Below are positions 44,291-50,042 of a stretch of DNA of 50,042 bases, piece after piece. The notes beneath the pieces are model-generated. The model searched no databases, was not told the origin of the DNA, and saw only the letters and a program-made list of their open reading frames with translations. The translations under genes and the position numbers were made by a program. The stretch is from positions 1 through 50,042 of the forward strand of contig CAMDCO010000013.1 in NCBI GenBank assembly GCA_945890495.1, in the 5' to 3' direction. The DNA is from Bordetella parapertussis. GTDB taxonomy: Bacteria > Pseudomonadota > Gammaproteobacteria > Burkholderiales > Thiobacillaceae. How positions within the stretch are numbered: the stretch's first letter is position 1; every line of letters begins with the position of its first letter.

Positions 44291-45181
44291 GTGCACCCTT
44301 TTGGTAAATGCGGTCAACTTGTGCCCTTGATATTCAAACTCTTGTCGTTCCTTCCGCTGCCAATCCTGCATGGGTTAGGCACGCTGTTCGGCTGGCTGGC
44401 CCTGCTACGCCCGCGTCATGCGGCGTTGCTGCGCGAAAATCTGGACAAGGCGGGATTGCGTGATCAGGTTTCGTTGGCGTCCGTCAGTGCCGGGTTGGGT
44501 CAAGGCATGATGGAACTGGCCGCGATCTGGCTGCGGCCACTCTCGACCGTTACCGCTTGGGTGCGCGAGGTTGAGGGCATTGAGCACCTTCATGCGGCCC
44601 ACGCGGAGGGGCGTGGCGTGGTGCTGCTGTGTCCCCATCAGGCCTGTTGGGAGATCGCCGGTATCTGGTACGGCGCTCAGTTTCCAATGACGGCGCTCTA
44701 CCGCCCGCCCAAACAGCCTTGGGCGCACCGACTGATGAAGGCGGGGCGTGAGCGGGGCCATATTGTGACCGTTCCGCCCGACCGCTCCGGCGTAAAAGCC
44801 CTGTTGGCGGCGCTTAAACGCGGTGAGACGGCGTTTATCTTGCCGGATCAGGTGGCCAATCGCGGCGAAGGGGTGTGGGCCCCCTTTCTGGGGCAGGCGG
44901 TGTATTTGCCGTCACTTCCCTATCGTTTGGCCTACTCTGCCGGCGCGGCCGTGTTGTTGATCGTGTGCGAACGGCTGTCTTGGGGCCGTGGTTATCGTCT
45001 GCGTATCGAAAGATTGGAGGCCTTGCCTGCCTCAGCCGACGCGGCGGCGGCCCATGTGCATCAGCGCATCGAATGGCATATTCGCCAACGACCGGCGCAC
45101 TACCTGTGGAGCTATCGCATCTTCCGTCAGCACGGCAAGGCCCCGCCACCGCCGGACAATTTGTTGGAGACGGCGGCATGA
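44291..45181 (+). CDS. Lipid A biosynthesis acyltransferase family protein (LpxL/HtrB-like) 1
   Basis: A 296-residue member of the lysophospholipid acyltransferase superfamily with an N-terminal membrane segment (LIFKLLSFLPLPILHGLGTLFGWLALL). The catalytic HX4E motif is intact in LLCPHQACWEIAG (about residues 113-125), followed by ALYRPPKQPW and ILPDQVANRGEGVWAPFLGQ. It would add a secondary acyl chain to Kdo-lipid A. GTG 44291 is the longest start; GTG 44321 gives a more typical N-terminus. Ends with an ATGA overlap onto the next, related gene, a duplicated pair. Confidence 0.88.
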   Translation: MHPFGKCGQLVPLIFKLLSFLPLPILHGLGTLFGWLALLRPRHAALLRENLDKAGLRDQVSLASVSAGLGQGMMELAAIWLRPLSTVTAWVREVEGIEHLHAAHAEGRGVVLLCPHQACWEIAGIWYGAQFPMTALYRPPKQPWAHRLMKAGRERGHIVTVPPDRSGVKALLAALKRGETAFILPDQVANRGEGVWAPFLGQAVYLPSLPYRLAYSAGAAVLLIVCERLSWGRGYRLRIERLEALPASADAAAAHVHQRIEWHIRQRPAHYLWSYRIFRQHGKAPPPPDNLLETAA

Positions 45182-46143
45182 CGCACCTATGGCTGGCCTT
45201 TTTGCGCGTATTGCATGCGCTGTTGCCGTTTTCGGTGTTGGCGTGGCTCGGTGAAAGGCTCGGCGGTCTGCTGTATTACGCCTCCGCCAGCCGCCGGCGC
45301 ATCGGGCGTACCAATCTGCAATTGTGTTTCCCGGACGGGGACAAGTACGCCATTCACCGCACCCTGCGGGCGCACTTTCGGGCCTTGGGTCGCGCCACCC
45401 TGCTGGAATCTGTTTCGTGGTGGGGTAGCCGCGCCGAGCTTGAACGCGGGGTGCGCATTGAGGGCCAGGAACACCTGACGGCCGTTGCCGGTCGTCCGGT
45501 GATCTTGCTGGCACCGCATTTTGTCGGCCTCAACCTGGGCGGGGTGCGCGTGACCGCGTGGCTCGCCCCCATCGTCTCGCTCTACGCCAGCATCAAAAAC
45601 CCGCCCATCAATGCCCTGATGTTGCATGCGCGCACCCGCTTTGTTGGGCCAGATGGAACCGCCTCGGAGATGTATTCGCGCCATGACGGCATCAAGCCGG
45701 TGTTGCGTGCCTTGAAAAAGGGCCGGCCGTTTTATTACCTGCCGGACATGGATTACGGCCCCAAGGACGCGATCTTCGTGCCCTTTTTTGGCGTGTCCGC
45801 CGCGACCATCACCGCGCTTCCGCGTCTGGCCAAGGCGGCCGGGGCGGTGGTTGTGCCTTGCGTCACCCGCTGGGAGGCGGGCCCGCCCGTTGTCGCCCAT
45901 TCATCGCTAGGGCAGGCACAGGGGCCTGCCCCTACGGGGTGGCCCGGTGCGTTTCTTGAGGGCCGTTATGTTGTGCGACTGTATCCGGCTTGGGAAGGCT
46001 ACCCCAGTGACGATATCGAGGCTGACACCCGGCGCATGAATGCCTTTATCGAGGACCGCGTGCGAGAGATGCCAGAGCAATACTTCTGGCTGCACAAACG
46101 CTTCAAGACCCGCCCCGAAGGTCAGCCCAGCTTGTATGATTGA
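45178..46143 (+). CDS. Lipid A biosynthesis acyltransferase family protein 2, variant motif and repeat insertion
   Basis: 321 residues, paralogue of the preceding gene and overlapping it by 4 bp. MTHLWLAFLRVLHALLPFSVLAWLGE anchors it. The motif expected to be HX4D/E reads H-F-V-G-L-N (LLAPHFVGLNLGGV, about residues 108-121), so the acidic residue is Asn. FYYLPDMDYGPKDAIFVPFFGVSAATI is conserved. At about residues 243-260 the stretch SSLGQAQGPAPTGWPG is encoded by a family A repeat (45909-45935), inserted in frame in a variable loop. Catalytic competence is therefore uncertain. Confidence 0.85.
   Translation: MTHLWLAFLRVLHALLPFSVLAWLGERLGGLLYYASASRRRIGRTNLQLCFPDGDKYAIHRTLRAHFRALGRATLLESVSWWGSRAELERGVRIEGQEHLTAVAGRPVILLAPHFVGLNLGGVRVTAWLAPIVSLYASIKNPPINALMLHARTRFVGPDGTASEMYSRHDGIKPVLRALKKGRPFYYLPDMDYGPKDAIFVPFFGVSAATITALPRLAKAAGAVVVPCVTRWEAGPPVVAHSSLGQAQGPAPTGWPGAFLEGRYVVRLYPAWEGYPSDDIEADTRRMNAFIEDRVREMPEQYFWLHKRFKTRPEGQPSLYD
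45909..45935 (+). repeat. Family A palindrome inside the second acyltransferase gene
   Basis: AGGGCAGGCACAGGGGCCTG plus CCCCTAC: same unit as the copies near waaA, here read through in a coding frame. Confidence 0.88.
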
Positions 46144-46146
46144 CCC

Positions 46147-46566
46147 ATGACGAGCTTTCGCAATCCAGATGTCGATGCCATCCGGGCGCTGTTGCAGCGC
46201 GTGAAGACGGTAGCCGTGGTGGGCCTGTCGCCCAAACCCGAGCGGCCGAGTTTTGGCGTGGCCCGCGCCTTGCAGCGTTTTGGTTATCGCATCGTCCCGG
46301 TGCGTCCGGCCACGACCTCGGTGCTGGGCGAGGCTTGTTACGCCAGCCTGCGCGACATCCCGTTTCCGGTCGATCTGGTGAATGTCTTTCGCGCGCCCGA
46401 ATTTGTTCCTGCGGTGGTGGATGAGGCCATTGCCATTGGCGCTCCCGCGATCTGGTTGCAAGACGGTGTGGTACACGAAGAGGCAGCGCGGCGCGCACAG
46501 GCGGCCGGGTTGACGGTGGTGATGGACCGCTGCATTTATCGCGACTATATGCAATTCATGTCATGA
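46147..46566 (+). CDS. CoA-binding domain protein (YccU-like)
   Basis: 139 residues with a Rossmann-type CoA-binding domain: [58 protein letters not shown] and [33 protein letters not shown]. Small stand-alone proteins of this family are widespread; physiological role unknown. It starts 3 bp after the acyltransferase stop and overlaps dapF by 4 bp, so it is in the same operon. Confidence 0.88.
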   Translation: MTSFRNPDVDAIRALLQRVKTVAVVGLSPKPERPSFGVARALQRFGYRIVPVRPATTSVLGEACYASLRDIPFPVDLVNVFRAPEFVPAVVDEAIAIGAPAIWLQDGVVHEEAARRAQAAGLTVVMDRCIYRDYMQFMS

Positions 46567-47405
46567 GACTCCGATTTACCAAGATGCACGGCCTCGGCAA
46601 TGACTTCGTGGTGTTCGACGCCATAAATCAGGCCGTGATGCTGTCTGCTGAACAATTCCGGTTCGTCGCTGATCGCCATTTCGGCATCGGCTGCGATCAG
46701 ATCCTGTTAGTGGAACGACCATCGCAGCCCGGGGTCGATTTCCGTTACCGCATCTTCAATGCCGATGGTGGCGAGGTGCAGCAATGTGGCAATGGTGCGC
46801 GTTGTTTCGCCCGCTTTGTGTACGACCACGGGTTGACCGACAAACGCGCGATTCGCGTCGAGACCGCGAGCGGCATCATCGAGCCGCGTCTGGAGGCGGA
46901 TGGCATGGTCACCGTCAACATGGGCCCGCCGCGTTTCGCCCCGGCCCAGATCCCCTTTGTCGCCGAGGCTGAGGCGGTCATCCATGTGATTGAGGTGGAT
47001 GGCGAGCCGATCGAGGTATCCGTTGTGTCGATGGGCAATCCGCATGCCGTGCGCGTGGTCTGCAATCTGGACGAGGCGCCGGTTCAATCCTTGGGTGCGC
47101 GGATCGAACACCATGCGCGATTCCCAGAGCGGGTGAATGTGGGCTTTATGCAGATCGTGCATCGTCGCGAGATCCGCCTGCGGGTGTTCGAGCGCGGTAG
47201 CGGCGAGACCTTGGCGTGCGGCACCGGTGCGTGTGCGGCGGTGGTGGCGGGCATCCGTCGGGGCCTGCTGGACGCCAGTGTGGTGGTGCATACCCGGGGC
47301 GGTGATCTGTCCATACAATGGGCGGGCGAAGGTGATGGGGTCGCGGCACCGGTCTGGTTGACCGGCCCGGCCGTAACGGTTTTTGAGGGCGAGGTAGAAC
47401 TATGA
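46563..47405 (+). CDS. dapF: Diaminopimelate epimerase
   Basis: Converts LL- to meso-diaminopimelate for lysine and peptidoglycan. 280 residues. Both catalytic Cys are present: [17 protein letters not shown] (about 73) and [17 protein letters not shown] (about 220). [19 protein letters not shown] is the standard start. The ATG overlaps the previous gene and its stop overlaps the DUF484 ATG. Confidence 0.97.
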   Translation: MRLRFTKMHGLGNDFVVFDAINQAVMLSAEQFRFVADRHFGIGCDQILLVERPSQPGVDFRYRIFNADGGEVQQCGNGARCFARFVYDHGLTDKRAIRVETASGIIEPRLEADGMVTVNMGPPRFAPAQIPFVAEAEAVIHVIEVDGEPIEVSVVSMGNPHAVRVVCNLDEAPVQSLGARIEHHARFPERVNVGFMQIVHRREIRLRVFERGSGETLACGTGACAAVVAGIRRGLLDASVVVHTRGGDLSIQWAGEGDGVAAPVWLTGPAVTVFEGEVEL

Positions 47406-48064
47406 ATGTTTCCCAGGATCAAGTGGCGCGCTACTTGCAGGATCATCCTGAATTTTTTGCTCAGCGGGGTGACCTGCTGACGCAGTTGACGGTACCGAAT
47501 CCGCATGGCGATCAGGCTATCTCACTGGGCGAGCGGCAGTTGCAAGTCTTGCGTGAAAAATCGCGCGCCCTTGAGGATCGGATGCGCGAGATGATTCGCT
47601 ATGCCGAGGACAATGATGCGATCAGTAACAAGGTGTTTTCCCTGGCCGCCAAACTGAATGCCGCGCGCAATCTGGAGGCGGTCCTGCAGACGGCGCACCA
47701 CGATCTGCGTGAACGGTTTTCGGTTCCGCATGTCGCCCTGCGGATCTGGGGGACAGTGCTGAGTCCGGACCAACCCGAATGTGCGCCGGTCAGCCCGGAT
47801 CTGGAGCAGCAAGTCGCGGCCTTGAGCGGCCCGCGCTGTGGTGCCGAGGTTCCTGCCGAGGTGCGGGCCTGGTTCGCCGGGGCCGGTGTGCATCTGGGTT
47901 CTTTTGCGCTCCTGCCTCTGGGTGGGGGTGAGGCGCAGGGTGGGGTGCGCGGTCTCTTGGTGTTGGGGTCGGAAGATGTCCATCGCTTTTACCCTGAGAT
48001 GGGCTCGTTTTACTTGGGCTGGATCGCGCGTCAGTTAGGCGCGGCGATTGCACGCCATTTTTAG
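47402..48064 (+). CDS. DUF484-family protein (GAF-like domain)
   Basis: 220 residues: [46 protein letters not shown] is the family N-terminus, then a coiled coil and a GAF-like domain ending [35 protein letters not shown]. It lies between dapF and xerC, as in many proteobacteria. Its function is not established; the constant link to xerC suggests a role around chromosome segregation. Confidence 0.92.
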   Translation: MNVSQDQVARYLQDHPEFFAQRGDLLTQLTVPNPHGDQAISLGERQLQVLREKSRALEDRMREMIRYAEDNDAISNKVFSLAAKLNAARNLEAVLQTAHHDLRERFSVPHVALRIWGTVLSPDQPECAPVSPDLEQQVAALSGPRCGAEVPAEVRAWFAGAGVHLGSFALLPLGGGEAQGGVRGLLVLGSEDVHRFYPEMGSFYLGWIARQLGAAIARHF

Positions 48065-48085
48065 CACTTACGGCTAGCTCGCCAC

Positions 48086-49006
48086 ATGCACGCGGGCCTG
48101 CCTACTTTGGCCACGGTAACGGAGGCCTTTCTCATTCAGTTGCGGGCGCGGCGCTACAGCGATCACACGGTCGCGGCCTATGCCGAAGACATGGCCCATC
48201 TGGCCCTGTTGGTCCCCGGTGTTGCGGTGGATGCCATCCAGCCGCACGACATCCGCCGTGCCTTGGCGAGCCTGCATGCGCGGGGAATGGCCGCGAGCAG
48301 TCTTGCACGCATCCTGTCTGGCTGGCGCAGCCTGTTTCGCTTCCTGTCCCGGCAGTACGGCCTCGGCAACAACCCCTGCCTGGGAATACGGCCACCGCGC
48401 GGGGAGAAGCGCCTACCCCACACCCTGAGTCCGGATGAAATGGCGGCCCTGCTGGCCCCGGAGACAGAGGAGGCAGGGGCCGATCCGTTGGCGACTCAGG
48501 ATCGCGCCATGTTTGAGTTGATGTATTCCTCGGGCCTGCGTCTGGCAGAACTGATTGGCCTTGGTTTGCATAGCGTAGACCCGGCGAGTGGTGAGATTCG
48601 GGTGCTGGGCAAGGGGCGCAAGGAACGGGTTGTGCCGGTTGGACGCGCGGCGTTGGCGGCTGTACAGGCTTGGTTGAGCGTCCGCCATTGCGTGGTTCAG
48701 GGGGAGGAGGCCGCGCCGGTGCCGCTCTTCATTGGGGCGCGCGGGGCACGCATCCATCCGTCTGTGGTGCGCGAGCGGTTGAGACGCTTGGCGTTACGCC
48801 ATGGCGTAACGCAACGGGTGCATCCGCATGCACTGCGCCATTCCTTCGCGAGTCATGTCCTGCAGTCGTCGGGCGATCTGCGCGCCGTGCAGGAGATGTT
48901 GGGTCACGCTAGCCTGTCCACCACGCAGGTCTACACCCACCTCGATTTTCAGCACCTCGCCAAGGTCTACGACAGCGCCCACCCACGGGCGAAGCGTAAG
49001 CCCTGA
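48086..49006 (+). CDS. xerC: Tyrosine site-specific recombinase XerC
   Basis: Resolves chromosome dimers at dif with XerD. 306 residues: N-terminal SAM-like domain (FLIQLRARRYSDHTVAAYAEDMAHL) and a catalytic domain with Arg in YSSGLRLAELIGL (about 151), Lys in LGKGRKERVVP, HALRHSFASHVL (H..R, about 249-260), H in LGHASLSTTQVYTHLDF and Tyr in QVYTH (about 284). XerC is favoured over XerD by its gene neighbours. Confidence 0.94.
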   Translation: MHAGLPTLATVTEAFLIQLRARRYSDHTVAAYAEDMAHLALLVPGVAVDAIQPHDIRRALASLHARGMAASSLARILSGWRSLFRFLSRQYGLGNNPCLGIRPPRGEKRLPHTLSPDEMAALLAPETEEAGADPLATQDRAMFELMYSSGLRLAELIGLGLHSVDPASGEIRVLGKGRKERVVPVGRAALAAVQAWLSVRHCVVQGEEAAPVPLFIGARGARIHPSVVRERLRRLALRHGVTQRVHPHALRHSFASHVLQSSGDLRAVQEMLGHASLSTTQVYTHLDFQHLAKVYDSAHPRAKRKP

Positions 49007-49012
49007 TCCAGA

Positions 49013-49144
49013 TCAGGCCCAGCGCACGATGTCGGTCATGGGTTGGCGCAGTTTTGGGGTTTGCGGCTTGATGCGGTAACCGAAGGCAACCATGACGGCG
49101 AGGCCAAAACGGCCGTCTTCAAGCAGGGTTTCTGTGCGGATCAT
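49013..49144 (-). pseudogene. C-terminal fragment of a nitroreductase-family protein
   Basis: Forty-three residues ending VMVAFGYRIKPQTPKLRQPMTDIVRWA, which is the C-terminal signature of flavin-dependent nitroreductases (a full protein is about 190-200 residues). Nothing upstream on this strand continues it: after about 49145 the sequence runs into the repeat array. The gene appears to have been cut by insertion or expansion of repeats or a mobile element. Convergent with xerC. Confidence 0.7.
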
Positions 49145-49199
49145 GGGCCACCTCGACATGCGTGTAGGAATGGATTTTTGGCCATTATATCGGGAGGCC

Positions 49200-49790
49200 G
49201 GCTTTACAGCCCTGCGCCGGTGTTGGCCCCGGTGGGTCTTCGTAGGTCGGCATTCCTATGCCGACAATACCTCTTCGCGGCGGGATGGCCACCGACTCGT
49301 CTAATGGCGTGCGGGGTTTGTCGGCGGGAAGGGATTCCCGCCCTACGGCGGTTGTTTTTAATCGTGGTCTGAGCTCGTTTTTCCACGTCCCTACGCCGGT
49401 GTTGGCCCCGGTGGGTCTTCGTAGGTCGGCATTCCTATGCCGACCATCCCCCTTCGCGGCGGGATGGTCACCGACTCGTCTAACGGCGTGCGGGGTTGGT
49501 CGGCGGGAAGGGATTCCCGCCCTACGGCGGTTGTTTTTAATCGTGGTCTGAGCCCGTTTTTCCACGTCCCTGCGCCGGTGTTGGCCCCGGTGGATCTTCG
49601 TAGGTCGGCATTCCTATGCCGACAATCCCCCTTCGCGGCGGGATGGCCACCGACTCGTCTAACGGCGCGCGGGGTTGATCGGCGGGAAAGGATTCCCGCC
49701 CTACGGCGGTGGGTGGCCCGGGTTGATCGGCGGGAAGGGATTCCCGCCCTACGGTGGTCGTTTTTAATTGTGGTCTGAGCCCGTTTTTCC
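49200..49790. repeat. Tandem array of 179-bp family B units
   Basis: TGTTGGCCCCGGTGGGTCTT occurs at 49221 and 49400, and in slightly altered form at 49579: two exact 179-bp steps. Each unit carries TTCGTAGGTCGGCATTCCTA, the CGCGGCGGGATGGNCACCGA block, GGCGGGAAGGGATTCCCGCC and TTTTTAATCGTGGTCTGAGC with GTTTTTCC. A partial fourth unit (49715-49790) follows, with an extra GGCGGGAA...TTCCCGCC palindrome. Single units of this family are at 5602-5790 and 7284-7456 in the other orientation. Frames running through the array are by-products. Confidence 0.9.
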
Positions 49791-49792
49791 CG

Positions 49793-50032
49793 GTAATGGA
49801 GGCCGATAAGTTCAATGGCGGTTGTACGCGTCGCTTCATCCAGTCGCCGGTTCGAGGCCGCACTGCGTTTCCTGCTGACCAATCCATCCAGCACCGCCGA
49901 CCGATAGCGTTTGACCAACCGCCTGACCTGCCGGGGGGTGATCCCCATCTGCTTTGACGCCTCCTGTTGGCGGATCTTGCCCTCTTTAAGCCGTTCCAAT
50001 ACCTGTGCCCGGTTCGCTTCTTTGTGACTCAT
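49793..50032 (-). pseudogene. Truncated transposase (ISNCY/IS1202-like), N-terminal part
   Basis: From ATG 50032 the frame reads MSHKEANRAQVLERLKEGKI, then the helix-turn-helix QQEASKQMGITPRQVRRLVKRYR, and VSRKRSAASNRRLDEATRTTAIELIGLHY, the N-terminal DNA-binding region of ISNCY-type transposases. At about 49793 the homology stops and repeat array sequence begins, so the catalytic domain is missing. The upstream end of the element (50033-50042) is cut by the window. Confidence 0.72.
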
Positions 50033-50042
50033 CAGTTTGTCC

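Noticed and set aside
49200-49790. CRISPR array
   Set aside because: Units are 179 bp, nearly identical throughout and joined without variable spacers; no cas genes are nearby.
49391-50032. A 213-residue transposase as a complete gene
   Set aside because: Only the first 80 residues resemble a transposase; the rest is translated repeat array.

Overview
The window is a GC-rich stretch of a Gram-negative proteobacterial chromosome, most likely betaproteobacterial. Supporting signs are a Burkholderia/Neisseria-style porin, gatCAB next to mreBCD-mrdA-rodA, a dapF-DUF484-xerC string, LPS genes (Kdo transferase, lipid A-type acyltransferases) and an S-adenosylhomocysteine (SAH) riboswitch in front of ahcY. 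Order and genus cannot be fixed from the sequence alone. Nearly all genes are core housekeeping genes. The accessory material is toxin-antitoxin pairs, IS fragments and an unusual load of short dispersed repeats, several of which run into coding sequence.

Layout. 1-4.4 kb: the edge of an IS5-type transposase, a palindromic repeat cluster, waaA with about 310 bp of repeat DNA inside its frame, a sugar-nucleotide epimerase, a Uma2-type nuclease and a small coiled-coil protein. 4.4-7.5 kb: a porin with a clear terminator, then two type II toxin-antitoxin pairs between mosaic repeats. 7.5-10.7 kb: gatB, gatA and gatC (minus strand). 10.7-19.1 kb: the elongasome and wall cluster mreB-mreC-mreD-mrdA-rodA-rlpA-dacA-DUF493. 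19.1-22 kb: phosphofructokinase, a Cache-like sensor protein and lipB. 22-25.2 kb (minus): two translationally coupled exported DUF302 proteins, queD, rho and trxA. 25.5-31.9 kb: DUF971, HU, tRNA-Arg, a dihaem cytochrome c, Rep helicase, apaH and adenosine kinase. 32.1-39 kb: gltB-gltD, a vapBC pair flanked by a second copy of the gltD 3' end, and tRNA-His. 39.2-44.2 kb (minus): rhlE, ahcY with its SAH riboswitch, and metK. 44.3-49 kb: two lipid A-type acyltransferases, a CoA-binding protein, dapF, DUF484 and xerC. 49-50 kb: a nitroreductase tail, an array of 179-bp units and a truncated transposase.

How genes connect. MreBCD, PBP2, RodA, RlpA and the D,D-carboxypeptidase together build and trim the lateral wall. 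metK, ahcY and the adenosine kinase make SAM and clear SAH and adenosine, with ahcY under SAH control. GltBD supplies glutamate and GatCAB uses glutamine for tRNA amidation.

I see no prophage, CRISPR array or complete undescribed multi-gene system. The most unusual signals are the invasion of reading frames by short repeats (waaA, a lipid A acyltransferase, and the 5' ends of rlpA and a DUF302 gene) and the duplicated gene 3' ends (gltD around vapBC, metK before the riboswitch).
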